Source of the DNA: Pedobacter kyonggii
GTDB taxonomy: Bacteria; Bacteroidota; Bacteroidia; Sphingobacteriales; Sphingobacteriaceae
Length of the DNA: 64,000 nucleotides
Assembly: GCF_004310665.1 (NCBI RefSeq)
Contig: NZ_SIXF01000012.1
Location: 1-64,000 of the forward strand
Direction of reading: 5' to 3'
In this document: piece by piece, positions 1-8,858 of the stretch
Position numbering within the stretch: position 1 is the stretch's first letter
Layout of the letters: every line of letters begins with the position of its first letter
The notes under the pieces: generated by a model
Told to the model about the DNA's origin: nothing
The model's input: the letters and a program-made list of their open reading frames with translations, nothing else
The model's database searches: none
Position numbers and translations under genes: made by a program

Positions 1-11
1 TACAGCAGTTG

Positions 12-251
12 CTACATAATGGTTGTACCAATGAAAAACGGATTAGCACGAATATATACCTCCTGTTGATGTTTATATGCCTGTTTATGCAAAAAATATT
101 CTTGCCAGTTGTCAGATATGCCAAAGGCTCCGTTAGCTTGATCAAATGTGTAAAGTTCTTTGTATTGAACATGAAAGAGGTAATCGCTACAGGTAGAAAA
201 CAGTTCAGAGATATTATAGATAAGTACTGTAAATATGAAAAAAGAAACCAC
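12..251 (-). CDS. Unrecognised small ORF, possibly a gene remnant
   Basis: This stretch has a 79-codon reading frame on the minus strand starting with GTG and a competing 91-codon frame on the plus strand. The minus-strand product has a hydrophobic start (about residues 2-14) and an aromatic-rich body with little sign of random composition, so I prefer it, but I recognise no family. It may be a small gene, a remnant, or non-coding. The start is uncertain because an in-frame stop lies four codons upstream of the GTG and no ATG is available. Confidence 0.22.
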   Translation of the reverse strand: MVSFFIFTVLIYNISELFSTCSDYLFHVQYKELYTFDQANGAFGISDNWQEYFLHKQAYKHQQEVYIRANPFFIGTTIM

Positions 252-380
252 AGAATTAATTTAAACCAACTATTTTCAGCTTAACTTGACGCTCATGCGG
301 AAGGTTCGGGACTGCGCTTCAGTCGAAATGAAGACTAATTTTTATAGTCTGTTAGGGAGATAAAAAGCGATTTAAACAAT

Positions 381-406
381 AAAGTCCCGGCCATAACCGG
401 GACTTT
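381..406. terminator. Strong hairpin terminator
   Basis: A perfect 10-bp inverted repeat (AAAGTCCCGG / CCGGGACTTT) with a 6-nt loop lies just past the stop of the minus-strand DUF2911 gene. T-rich sequence follows it on the plus strand, and a shorter T run on the minus strand. It probably ends the DUF2911 transcript and may act in both directions. Confidence 0.75.
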
Positions 407-427
407 ATATTTTTCTTTCTTTTCGAC

Positions 428-997
428 CTAAAAATTAATTGGCAATTCTACCTGCGTTCCGTCCCAGCCAATAACCAGGTTCGCCCCTCCAGTAATCTCT
501 GCAAAGGAAAGGGAGAAGTATTCGATCGGTTTAGCCAGGGTTTTAACCGGAACATTTACACGAACAATGTCCTTAGCCTGATTGTAAGTAAAAGCACCCC
601 ATTTATCGGTTTCGCTATTTACAATAATCGTCCAGGTATCTTTGTTTGGAATGGCGAATAAGCTATAGGTACCTGCTTTGATTTTTTTGCCACCAATACT
701 TACCTTTTTGAAGAAACGAACCTCTGTACTTTCGTTGGCACCAAAACGCCAAACCTTTCCATACTGTTCTAAAACGCCAAAAATATCACGTCCTTTTTTC
801 TGTGGGCGCGAATAAACAATTTTTATAACCGGTTTTGTTGGGTCACCAGCTTTTGCCTTTGGGGCATTAAGCGGAAAATAAACAATATCTGCAGGACTTG
901 AATCTGCAACAGGAAATTTTACTTCAGCGGTAGTGGCCTGTTGAGCCTTTGCACTAAAAGAAAGAAGAGCGAAAACAACAATGAAGATATTTTTCAT
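428..997 (-). CDS. Secreted DUF2911 domain protein
   Basis: A 189-residue protein with a signal peptide (MKNIFIVVFALLSFSAKAQ) followed by a DUF2911 domain. The family is common in Bacteroidota and has no assigned biochemical role; it is probably periplasmic or outer-membrane associated. I recognise the conserved run containing PKAKAGDPTKPVIKIVYSRPQKKGR and the FGANESTE stretch. The frame stays open 11 codons upstream, but the start at 997 is preferred because it places the signal peptide at the N-terminus. The DNA between the two possible starts belongs to a hairpin leader shared with two other genes in the window. A strong hairpin follows the gene. Confidence 0.85.
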   Translation of the reverse strand: MKNIFIVVFALLSFSAKAQQATTAEVKFPVADSSPADIVYFPLNAPKAKAGDPTKPVIKIVYSRPQKKGRDIFGVLEQYGKVWRFGANESTEVRFFKKVSIGGKKIKAGTYSLFAIPNKDTWTIIVNSETDKWGAFTYNQAKDIVRVNVPVKTLAKPIEYFSLSFAEITGGANLVIGWDGTQVELPINF

Positions 998-1020
998 TTG
1001 TAGGTTTTTGTTTTCAGTAG

Positions 1021-1072
1021 CGATGAGCAATCATGATTTTACAGCTATTCGTAAAATCATAACGGTCTCATG
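1021..1072 (-). promoter_or_regulatory. Hairpin leader element, copy 1
   Basis: Inverted repeat ATGATTTTAC (1033-1042) / GTAAAATCAT (1051-1060), a perfect 10-bp stem with an 8-nt loop, just upstream of the DUF2911 start. Sequence, layout and flanks (GATGAGC on one side, a GGTCTCAT box on the other) match the elements at 22254-22300 and 23517-23577. It lies in the expected 5' untranslated region. The function is unknown; it could be an RNA structure or a protein-binding palindrome. Confidence 0.55.
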
Positions 1073-1132
1073 TGCTGTGGAATTAAATTTTTAATCCTTA
1101 AAAGGATCTAATGGTATAAAAGGCCTAAAAAA

Positions 1133-1318
1133 CTAGTATTTTCTTCCTTTTACGATAGCGTTTAAAAATAAGCCTGCTGTTAACAAACCTAAAACACCAC
1201 CTAACAAAGCGAAAATGTAGTTTTGAGTAATGATTGCTCCAGTTAAAACTCCGAAGAATAAACCTAAAGCATAATATAACCAGTTGAAATTATTGCTGCT
1301 GTTTTCTTGTACACTCAT
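1133..1318 (-). CDS. Small two-helix membrane protein
   Basis: A 61-residue protein with a polar N-terminal tail rich in Ser and Asn, then two predicted membrane helices (about residues 14-32 and 36-54) and a basic C-terminus. The glycine-rich helices resemble small inner-membrane proteins found in many Bacteroidota, with no known function. A good -7 promoter box lies about 20 nt upstream, which supports a real, separately transcribed gene. Confidence 0.65.
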   Translation of the reverse strand: MSVQENSSNNFNWLYYALGLFFGVLTGAIITQNYIFALLGGVLGLLTAGLFLNAIVKGRKY

Positions 1319-1337
1319 GTTTTTTGTTATTTGGAGG

Positions 1338-1345
1338 CAAAGTTA
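1338..1345 (-). promoter_or_regulatory. -7 promoter box of the small membrane protein gene
   Basis: On the minus strand the box reads TAACTTTG, matching the Bacteroidota consensus TAnnTTTG, about 20 nt before the start codon. No convincing -33 TTTG is visible at the usual distance. Confidence 0.5.
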
Positions 1346-1389
1346 ATATTTATTTTAATTTTAATTTGTCATTGTACCCAATATTCTAA

Positions 1390-3894
1390 TTAATTATCAA
1401 TTCTAGCCAATTTATAATCGGCCTTTTTCAGATAAATAATCAATTCGGCCAACCTGTTGTGAAATTTATCAGTTCTTCTGGCATCGGTACCAACGTGCAG
1501 CAACAAAATAAAACCATTTAAACCATTGGGTTTTGTTTCGTTAAAAGTTGTAATCGATCGATATATCTCATCGCTCGACCGATAACTTTTCCTCATTTCA
1601 GGATAGGTATAATCGGCGTTAGATCGTGTGCCCGGAGTGAAATTGATCAATTGTAAGCCCTGTGCTTTGGTCCAGTTGGCTATGGTTTGATTGTACCATT
1701 CGTATGGGGGTAAAAAATAGCGCGACGTTTCTTTGTTAACACCAAAATTTGCCATTGCCTGATAATTGTTGTTTAAATCGGTGTCAAAATCTGTTTTTGT
1801 GACAAGGAGGCTGTCGCGTTTATTCCAATCGCAGTACAATAAATGTTTATCAGAATGTGGGCCCAGGTAATGCCCATCGTTTTTTAGTTTTTTAATCAAT
1901 GATTGGAAATTAGGGTTCCGATAAAAATTTCCGGTAAGAAAAAAGGATGCTTTAACTTTCTCCTGTGCGAGTACCTTGCTTATTTTTTCGCCGCCATCAG
2001 CATATTCGTCACCTGTAAAAACCAGGTATATTTTCTTTTGGGTAGAATCGCCCCTGATGTTCGCGCCCAAGCTATAAGTTTTATGGTCGGGTAGGGGGTT
2101 GGCCTGTGCTTCCTTGGCTGCCAATAAGTAAATAAGAGATGCTGTACCGTCCATTGTGGGCTCATTCGTACTATAATCGCCATAGTCATCGTGATAAACA
2201 GCCAAATCACTCTGAAAGTCTGCATATTCATCAGTATCGTTTAATTTAATCCCGATTAAACCTTTATAAATATTGGTGTAAACCGGTCCATCAACCAATC
2301 CGCCGTTTATGGGATAATTTTTTAAATGAGTAAAAGCGGAGTGTGGATCGGTAGGTGTATCTTCCCACTGAGGCAAACCGTAAACCATACTTGTACCCCA
2401 GGGGTTGCAACCAAAAAGCCAGTCAAAATTGGCCTGTTCAAGTTCTGCATAAGTTTTATCGCCACTTAATGCCGAATACCAACCACACTGCATGGCAAAG
2501 GCTACGGTTAAATTATTACTGCACCAGATAAAGGGAACACCACGGTAAAAGGCATTGTTTTTTGCACGGCTCCAAGCTTGCTTTATTCCCTGCAGATAAT
2601 AGTTGATAGCTGTTTTATCTTTCAGATCTTGTTTGGTAATTTCGTAATGACCAAGGTTGATGAAAGGATAATATTGATAATGCGCTGCGGTGTCTTTTTG
2701 CAGCCAAGGTGTGATGCTTTCATGTTGGGCATAGTTTAAGGCCAATTTTATTTTCTTTTGATCGATCTTTTCTCTTCCGAAATTGAATGATGTTTCTGCC
2801 AGTTCCATATCATCAACCCAATTGTCTTCAGCATAAATGTATGGCGATTTTACAGAGGCTGTTTGCGTTACTCCTGGTTTTTGAAGTGCAAATTTATAGG
2901 CTGTTTTGGCCTTTTTGGTAAGTGTTTGGGCGTAGGCTTGATCATGCTTTTTAAATAAAACTGAGCCTAAATTAAAAGCACTTGTAAATTTGGCTGCTGT
3001 GGAGGAGGTTCCTGTGGTATTGTTCATAAATTTACCGCGTTGCTGTGTTTCGCCAGTAATAAAGTAAAGCGGGCGCTCAAAACCTTTTCCATATTGACTG
3101 TCTTCTTTTGGAATCCGCATATTGATATGATCACGGTCATCGGCCAGTTGGTTAAACATGATGTTTTTTTGTGGGTGCATTTTCAACAGCCAATCCAATC
3201 CCCATTTAGCTTCGTCCAGAACATCAGCAAGGCCGTTTTTTCCATCCAAACCATTTGCCTGTTGCCGGTCGCCAAAAACCTGAGGGAAATCGCGGTAAGC
3301 CATTAATAGATGGTAGGCCGCATTTGCTGAAGTAGTTGAATATTGGAGGTAATCGCTGGCGTCGTGCCAACCACCAGAAGCATCAAAATGTGTACTGTCT
3401 TTAATGCCAGCTTTGGCGCCATATAAAACAAAGCCATCGTGGGTGTGGCAGCTATCCTTTAAGTAGGGATTAAAACCACTCCGCTGTTGACGCATATATT
3501 GTAGGCAAAAGTCAGCTGAGCCTTTATAAACATTATTATTGATTAGCAACAGGGGAGAAACAATGCCATTTGCACGGATGTAAAATTTTCCTGAACTTTT
3601 AAAATCGCTAAAATTTAATCTCGCCGTTTGGTTAAAAGGGCCATAGTTTCCAAAGCTTTTAATATTAGTGGAGGTATAAACAATTTTATTGGTCCCTTTC
3701 TCTACTAGCTCAAATTGGGTAGGTATTTCGCCTGTTTTGCTCGCCCATACCGCAACTTTAATACTTTCTGTAGGGTAGCCGAGCAAATTAATCCTAATCC
3801 AGCTCTGCTGTTTTTTTCTTGCGGTACCGATAAATGAACACAAAAACCATAGGACGGAGATGAAAGCTGTGGCAAAAAAAAACTTATTTTTCAT
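1390..3894 (-). CDS. Secreted GH9 glycosidase fused to NodB-like polysaccharide deacetylase
   Basis: An 834-residue secreted protein. After a signal peptide (about 1-25) comes an Ig-like CelD_N domain (about 30-120), then a GH9 (alpha/alpha)6 barrel to about residue 600. The GH9 part keeps the WHDASDY aspartates near residue 176 and the NEPTMDGTA glutamate near 578. From about residue 625 a NodB/CE4-like fold follows, with ASFFLTGNF, HSDKH, RYFLPPYEWY and LLLHVGTD motifs. The usual TFDDG first motif is replaced by FTGDEY, so metal binding may differ from classic deacetylases. GH9 enzymes cut beta-1,4-glucans or chito-oligosaccharides, and a deacetylase fusion fits chitin-like or acetylated substrates. 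The substrate is inferred, not shown. Confidence 0.85.
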   Translation of the reverse strand: MKNKFFFATAFISVLWFLCSFIGTARKKQQSWIRINLLGYPTESIKVAVWASKTGEIPTQFELVEKGTNKIVYTSTNIKSFGNYGPFNQTARLNFSDFKSSGKFYIRANGIVSPLLLINNNVYKGSADFCLQYMRQQRSGFNPYLKDSCHTHDGFVLYGAKAGIKDSTHFDASGGWHDASDYLQYSTTSANAAYHLLMAYRDFPQVFGDRQQANGLDGKNGLADVLDEAKWGLDWLLKMHPQKNIMFNQLADDRDHINMRIPKEDSQYGKGFERPLYFITGETQQRGKFMNNTTGTSSTAAKFTSAFNLGSVLFKKHDQAYAQTLTKKAKTAYKFALQKPGVTQTASVKSPYIYAEDNWVDDMELAETSFNFGREKIDQKKIKLALNYAQHESITPWLQKDTAAHYQYYPFINLGHYEITKQDLKDKTAINYYLQGIKQAWSRAKNNAFYRGVPFIWCSNNLTVAFAMQCGWYSALSGDKTYAELEQANFDWLFGCNPWGTSMVYGLPQWEDTPTDPHSAFTHLKNYPINGGLVDGPVYTNIYKGLIGIKLNDTDEYADFQSDLAVYHDDYGDYSTNEPTMDGTASLIYLLAAKEAQANPLPDHKTYSLGANIRGDSTQKKIYLVFTGDEYADGGEKISKVLAQEKVKASFFLTGNFYRNPNFQSLIKKLKNDGHYLGPHSDKHLLYCDWNKRDSLLVTKTDFDTDLNNNYQAMANFGVNKETSRYFLPPYEWYNQTIANWTKAQGLQLINFTPGTRSNADYTYPEMRKSYRSSDEIYRSITTFNETKPNGLNGFILLLHVGTDARRTDKFHNRLAELIIYLKKADYKLARIDN

Positions 3895-3962
3895 TGGGAT
3901 GGGTGATTATTTCATTTAAAATTAGGGTTTTATCAAGATAATGTAAAAGAAACATACAAACA

Positions 3963-3995
3963 TTTGGAAATTAATCAATCGTTTGATTAATTTTG
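3963..3995 (+). promoter_or_regulatory. Promoter and palindromic TetR operator of the efflux operon
   Basis: A perfect inverted repeat ATTAATCAA (3970-3978) / TTGATTAAT (3983-3991) with a 4-nt spacer sits directly on the -7 box TAATTTTG (3988-3995). A TTTG at 3963-3966 lies 21 nt upstream as a -33 element. The start codon of the TetR gene follows 16 nt after the -7 box. This is the layout of an autorepressed TetR promoter. Confidence 0.75.
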
Positions 3996-4011
3996 TGTCG
4001 TCAAAAAAGAA

Positions 4012-4638
4012 ATGAAAACAGAAAAAATAGATAAAAGACAAGCCATTCTTCAGGCGGCTGAAAAGCTGTTTTGTGAGACGGGGTATGAGGGGACTTCTAC
4101 CCGCCAGATTGCCAAGGAATCTGGAGCGAACATGGCGATGATAAATTATTATTTCGGTTCTAAAGAAGGGGTTTTTGTAGAGATTATGAACGAGCGTATT
4201 GCAAGCTTTGGATCCCAGTTAAAAATCATCAATGAAGATAAGATTTCGGCATTAGAAAAATTGCACAGGGTGATAGAAGGGTATGTAAACAGGATACTGA
4301 ATAACACGGCGTTTCATAAAATGATGCACAGAGAGCTGTCTTTAACCCAGAGGCCAGAAATGTACGATAAAATTAAAGACGCCATGAGTCATAATATGCA
4401 GCTTATTGACCGCATTATTACCGACGGGATAGAAGACGGCGCATTTAATAAAGTGGATGTAAGGATGGTAATTGCCACTATTATGGGTACCATAACCAAT
4501 GTGGTTATTTCGCCTAACAAGGTAATGCCTGATTCAAACTTTGATCTGAACAATCCAAAAGACAAAAAAATTATTAAAGATCGGACAATCGCTCACTTAC
4601 AAGATCTAACAACAGTTTATTTAACAACAAAAAAATGA
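4012..4638 (+). CDS. TetR/AcrR family transcriptional regulator
   Basis: A 208-residue regulator with an N-terminal TetR helix-turn-helix (about residues 8-55, including GYEGTSTRQIAKESGANMAM and the YYFGSKEG turn) and a helical ligand-binding C-terminal domain. It is the first gene of an efflux operon and its stop overlaps the next start as ATGA. With the palindrome over the promoter just upstream, it most likely represses its own operon until a toxic substrate binds. Confidence 0.93.
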   Translation: MKTEKIDKRQAILQAAEKLFCETGYEGTSTRQIAKESGANMAMINYYFGSKEGVFVEIMNERIASFGSQLKIINEDKISALEKLHRVIEGYVNRILNNTAFHKMMHRELSLTQRPEMYDKIKDAMSHNMQLIDRIITDGIEDGAFNKVDVRMVIATIMGTITNVVISPNKVMPDSNFDLNNPKDKKIIKDRTIAHLQDLTTVYLTTKK

Positions 4639-5954
4639 TACCCAGATCAATTAGACTAATGCTTGTGGCATCATTAATTCCTGCTGCTTTATTTGCGCAG
4701 CATACAAAGGAATTAAATATCAACCAGGCAATAGAACTCGGCATAGCCAATAGTAAAAACTTAAAACTTTCTCAAAATAAAATCGATCAGGCTGTTGCGC
4801 AGCTGGAAGTTGTCAAAGACAATGTTCTGCCTACTGCAAATGCTAGTTTTATGTATAATCATGCTGAAATTCCAACAAGCACTTTTACTTTGCCCGGTGG
4901 CGGATCATCTTTACAATTGCCTAAAAGAGCCGATGCTTTTGTAGGAACAGCAGCCGTACAAGAATTGGTGTACGGGGGTGGTAAATTAAGATATGCAAAA
5001 GAATCGACCAAATTATTGGCCGATGTGGCGCGTTTAGATGCTGATAAAAGTAAAGAAGAAATCACTTATGCGGTAATCAATACCTACTACGCTTTATACA
5101 AAGTATTGCAGAGCAGAAAAGTGGTTGATCAGAATTTGGAATCTATCGCAGCGCAGATTAAACAGGCACAGCGTTTCTTCGAACAGGGCATTGTAACCAA
5201 AAATGATGTATTGCGTTTTCAATTGCAACAGGCAAATGTTTCGCTAACCCAAATGGATATCGAGAGCAACCGTAAAGTAATCAATTACAACCTGGATATC
5301 TTGTTAGGTTTACCAGAAGATACTGAAGTGAAAATTCTTGATCCAACAGCTAGCTTAAAAACCCCAGGCTCGTTAAATGAATACATCGGGCAGGCAATGG
5401 CTAATCGCCAGGAGCTAAAACAACTTGACGTGCAGAACAAGGTTGCCGATTTTAATATTAAAACCATCAAAGCCAATACGTTGCCTACCGTTGGTGTTGG
5501 TGCTAACTTATATTATATTAATCCAAGTGGCAATTTTATCCCGCCAACAAACCAGTACTTAATGCCCATTACATTAGGCGCTACGGTATCGTGGAATATC
5601 GGCAATCTTTGGACCAATAAGAACAAAGTAAGTGAAGCTAAGATTCAGCAAAGCGAAATTACCATTCAGAAAGATATCTTATCTGATCAGGTAAAAACAG
5701 ATATCAACAAAAATTTTCAAAGTTACCAGGTGGCGATGAACAAGATCCAGGTTTTGGAAACTTCGATTGCACAAGCCACCGAAAACGATAAGTTATTGGC
5801 ATCTAAATACAAGAATAATGTGGCTTCGGTTACCGACCGCATCGATGCTGAAACTTTATTGTACCAGGCAAAAATAAACTTAGAGATAGCTAAGGCAGAC
5901 GCTGGTTTGGCTTACTATACCCTATTAAAATCAACAGGAAAAATAACGCAATAA
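4635..5954 (+). CDS. TolC family outer-membrane efflux protein
   Basis: A 439-residue outer-membrane factor with a signal peptide ending near AALFAQ (about residue 22) and two repeated OEP halves with long heptad-like coiled coils, as in TolC. It forms the outer-membrane channel of the tripartite pump encoded with the HlyD and MFS genes downstream. The start overlaps the TetR stop by four bases, so the genes are translationally coupled. The substrate cannot be read from sequence. Confidence 0.92.
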   Translation: MIPRSIRLMLVASLIPAALFAQHTKELNINQAIELGIANSKNLKLSQNKIDQAVAQLEVVKDNVLPTANASFMYNHAEIPTSTFTLPGGGSSLQLPKRADAFVGTAAVQELVYGGGKLRYAKESTKLLADVARLDADKSKEEITYAVINTYYALYKVLQSRKVVDQNLESIAAQIKQAQRFFEQGIVTKNDVLRFQLQQANVSLTQMDIESNRKVINYNLDILLGLPEDTEVKILDPTASLKTPGSLNEYIGQAMANRQELKQLDVQNKVADFNIKTIKANTLPTVGVGANLYYINPSGNFIPPTNQYLMPITLGATVSWNIGNLWTNKNKVSEAKIQQSEITIQKDILSDQVKTDINKNFQSYQVAMNKIQVLETSIAQATENDKLLASKYKNNVASVTDRIDAETLLYQAKINLEIAKADAGLAYYTLLKSTGKITQ

Positions 5955-5961
5955 TACAGCA

Positions 5962-7041
5962 ATGACAACTGAAAAGAAAAAAAAGAACATAGTAGTACCC
6001 ATCATTTTAGGTGTTTTACTAGTAATAGGGATAATCTTCGGGATTATAGAATGGAATTATTATAGCAAACATGTAGATACGGATGATGCTCAGATTGATG
6101 GCGACATAAGCCCTGTTGTTGCACGCGTTGGCGGTTATGTTAAGGATATTAATTTTGAAGAAAATACACATGTTACCGAAGGGCAGGTTTTAGTAAAGCT
6201 TGATGATAACGATTTCAAGGTTAAATTAGAGCAGGCAGAATCTGGTCAGAAAGGTGCAAGTGCAGGAGTTGGTGTTGCTGAATCGCAAATTGTGGCTACC
6301 CAAGCCAATACTGGTACTGCAAAAGCAAACGTTGATGCCGCAAAATCAAATGTTGAGGCTGCCAATGTTAAATTAAATTTAGCGCAGAAAGATTATAATC
6401 GTTACGAAAACCTGGTGAAAGATGGTTCAATCACACAGCAAGCTTTCGATCAGGCAAAGGCGAGTAAGGAATCTGCAGAAGCAGCAAGACAATCTGCTCT
6501 GGCAGCATACCGCGCAGCGCAAGATCAATATAATGCTGCAGTTAAACAGGTTGGTACTACACAATCGCAGTTAGCGGTGAGCAGCAATGTAATCAGCCAG
6601 CGTCAAAATGATATCGATTTTGCAAAGCTTCAATTATCTTATACCGATATCAAAGCCCCTGCAACTGGTATCGTTTCTAAAAAGAATGTTCAAAAGGGAC
6701 AATTGGTTCAGGCGGGTCAATCTTTATTTTCTATCGTGAATGATGGAAGCATTTATGTGACGGCAAACTTTAAAGAAACCCAATTGGAAAAAATTAAAGA
6801 AGGTTCTAAAGTAGAGATCGAGGTTGATGCTTATCCTGACGAAAAAATTCAGGGCGAAGTTTATAATTTCTCTCCGATTACCGGCGCAAAAGGATCTTTA
6901 TTGCCTCCTGATAATGCTACTGGTAACTTTGTTAAAGTAGTACAACGCGTTCCGGTAAAAATCAAAATCCATCCATCAAAAGAACTGTTGGCTAAATTAC
7001 GTCCAGGTATGAGCGTTAAAGCCTCAGTATCTACTAAATAA
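5962..7041 (+). CDS. HlyD/EmrA family membrane fusion protein
   Basis: A 359-residue periplasmic adaptor. One membrane helix (about 11-29) anchors it in the inner membrane, followed by a biotinyl-lipoyl-like half (VDTDDAQIDGDISPVVARV), a long Ala/Gln-rich coiled coil (about 95-215) and the second lipoyl half with DIKAPATGIVSKKNV. The architecture matches EmrA, the partner of DHA2-type MFS pumps. It lies 7 nt after the TolC gene and 7 nt before the transporter gene, in one operon. Confidence 0.93.
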   Translation: MTTEKKKKNIVVPIILGVLLVIGIIFGIIEWNYYSKHVDTDDAQIDGDISPVVARVGGYVKDINFEENTHVTEGQVLVKLDDNDFKVKLEQAESGQKGASAGVGVAESQIVATQANTGTAKANVDAAKSNVEAANVKLNLAQKDYNRYENLVKDGSITQQAFDQAKASKESAEAARQSALAAYRAAQDQYNAAVKQVGTTQSQLAVSSNVISQRQNDIDFAKLQLSYTDIKAPATGIVSKKNVQKGQLVQAGQSLFSIVNDGSIYVTANFKETQLEKIKEGSKVEIEVDAYPDEKIQGEVYNFSPITGAKGSLLPPDNATGNFVKVVQRVPVKIKIHPSKELLAKLRPGMSVKASVSTK

Positions 7042-7048
7042 TATTAAA

Positions 7049-8596
7049 ATGGCCGAAGTAGGTTTAAAAAAGTGGATTATTACATTTACGGTAATCACAG
7101 CTTCTTTGTTGGAGCTGATTGATACAACCATCGTAAACGTGGCAATTCCACAAATACAGGGAAACCTGGGCGCTACCCTGGAGGATATCGCCTGGTTATC
7201 TACTGGATATGCCGTTGCGAACGTAATCGTCCTGCCTATGTCGGGCTGGTTGGGGAGTCGTTTCGGGCGCAAAAATTATTTCTTAACCTCCATTATCGTT
7301 TTTACCCTTGTTTCCTTTTTATGTGGAAACGCAACATCTTTAAATGAACTTATTTTGTTTAGGATTTTGCAGGGAGTAGCCGGGGGAGGATTAATTTCAA
7401 CAGCACAAGCTATTCTGATTGAAACTTGGCCACGTGAGGATGTGGGTATTGCTACTGCACTGTTTGGTTTAGGTGCTGTTGTTGGTCCAACCGTTGGTCC
7501 AACCATTGGTGGTTATATTTTAGAGATTGCTGATTGGCCTTGGATTTTCTATGTAAATATTCCCGTCGGAATCCTCGCCGCCTATTGTACCTACACTTTT
7601 ATTCGAGAGACGCCAAAAGATGGAAAAGGTAAGCCCGTTGATTGGTGGGGAATAGCACTATTGGCCATTGCTGTTGGTAGTTTGCAGACGGTACTTGAAA
7701 AAGGCGAAAGTGAAGACTGGTTTTCTACACCATATATTACGGCTTTAGCTGTAGTATCTGTTTTTGGTTTGCTTCTATTTATCTGGAGAGAAACCGCTAC
7801 CGAATACCCGATCGTAAACCTGAGGATTATGAAGAAACGGAGTTTTTCTATCGGGATGTTTACCTCCTTCATTTTAGGGTTTGGATTATATGGCTCGGTA
7901 TTCGTGTTCCCCGTATTTGCGCAAAACCTTTTAGGTTTTACTCCTTTACAAACAGGTAAGCTGTTTATTGCAGGTGGTATTTGTACCATTGCTATGATGC
8001 CTTTCATTGGTATTATGCTTAAAAAGGGTGTGCCCGCACAATTTATGGCTACAGGAGGCATGTTTTTATTCTTCGTTTTCTGCTGGATGTTAAGCAATTC
8101 TACATTGGCTTCCGGAACAGGAGATTTCTTCTGGCCATTGGTGATTAGAGGTTTTGGTATGGCTTTATTGTTTGTACCACTAACCACTTTAGCCATGCAG
8201 GATTTGTCGGGGGCAGAGATTGGTCAAGGTTCTGGTTTGAATAACATGAGCAGACAATTAGGCGGTTCTTTTGGTATCGCAGCGTTAACAACACTGATCC
8301 ATATCCGTTCAGGTTTCCATAGAAGTAGTTTACTTGTAAACGTTAATGAATATAACCCCGCATTTATTCAGAAGTTAAATGCATTAACAAGTGGTTTTAT
8401 GGCTAAAGGATCATCGTTTATTGATGCCAAATTAATGGCGATGAAAGCAATTGAAGGTTCGGTAATTAAACAAACCATGCTGCTTACTTATAATGATGCT
8501 TATTGGGTTGCAGGATTGATCATGTTGTTCTCTATACCTTTGCTGTACCTTCAAAAGTTTAAGAAAAATGCAAACATTGTGACAGATGCGCACTAA
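7049..8596 (+). CDS. DHA2 family MFS drug exporter (EmrB/QacA type)
   Basis: A 515-residue inner-membrane transporter with 14 predicted helices, as usual for DHA2 exporters. Visible signatures are the helix-1 DTTIVNVAIPQIQGNLGA motif, motif A GWLGSRFGRKN, and motif C in GLGAVVGPTVGPTIGG. It should export hydrophobic or cationic compounds by proton antiport, together with the adaptor and outer-membrane channel encoded upstream. It is the last gene of the TetR operon and is followed by a hairpin terminator. Confidence 0.94.
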   Translation: MAEVGLKKWIITFTVITASLLELIDTTIVNVAIPQIQGNLGATLEDIAWLSTGYAVANVIVLPMSGWLGSRFGRKNYFLTSIIVFTLVSFLCGNATSLNELILFRILQGVAGGGLISTAQAILIETWPREDVGIATALFGLGAVVGPTVGPTIGGYILEIADWPWIFYVNIPVGILAAYCTYTFIRETPKDGKGKPVDWWGIALLAIAVGSLQTVLEKGESEDWFSTPYITALAVVSVFGLLLFIWRETATEYPIVNLRIMKKRSFSIGMFTSFILGFGLYGSVFVFPVFAQNLLGFTPLQTGKLFIAGGICTIAMMPFIGIMLKKGVPAQFMATGGMFLFFVFCWMLSNSTLASGTGDFFWPLVIRGFGMALLFVPLTTLAMQDLSGAEIGQGSGLNNMSRQLGGSFGIAALTTLIHIRSGFHRSSLLVNVNEYNPAFIQKLNALTSGFMAKGSSFIDAKLMAMKAIEGSVIKQTMLLTYNDAYWVAGLIMLFSIPLLYLQKFKKNANIVTDAH

Positions 8597-8634
8597 AATT
8601 TGCAAAGAAATGCCATAAAAAATGGCAAAAAACA

Positions 8635-8670
8635 AAAACAGCCGGTGTATTTTATTACATCGGCTGTTTT
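8635..8670 (+). terminator. Terminator of the efflux operon
   Basis: A 15-bp stem (AAAACAGCCGGTGTA / TACATCGGCTGTTTT, one G-T pair) with a 6-nt loop lies 38 nt after the MFS stop and ends in T residues. A smaller TGCCAT/ATGGCA hairpin at 8611-8627 precedes it. Confidence 0.8.
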
Positions 8671-8809
8671 AACCCAAAAAATTAACAATCAATGCAATGC
8701 CCTTAAACATTGCAAATGTTCTTACTTAACCACATTGTCGCCAAATAAGATTCTAAAATTAAAATTTATTCTACAATTTTCCAAATTGTAAGCCTTAGAA
8801 TTTTAATAC

Positions 8810-8856
8810 CTTATGCATTTTTTGTAGTATTACGGTATACAAAACTATTGCATAAG
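8810..8856. repeat. Inverted repeat before ppc
   Basis: CTTATGCA (8810-8817) and TGCATAAG (8849-8856) form a perfect 8-bp inverted repeat 31 nt apart, ending 2 nt before the PEP carboxylase start codon. It could fold in the leader and cover the ribosome-binding region, or be an operator. The rest of the 262-nt gap holds the upstream terminator and a small TACAATTT hairpin at 8772-8790. Confidence 0.4.
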
Positions 8857-8858
8857 CT

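Noticed and set aside
9-284. Plus-strand 91-codon frame at the window start
   Set aside because: It competes with a minus-strand frame of more protein-like composition and has no recognisable domain; neither is certain.
7591-8196. Long minus-strand frame within the MFS transporter gene
   Set aside because: Composition fits an antisense shadow of a transmembrane protein and no family was recognised.
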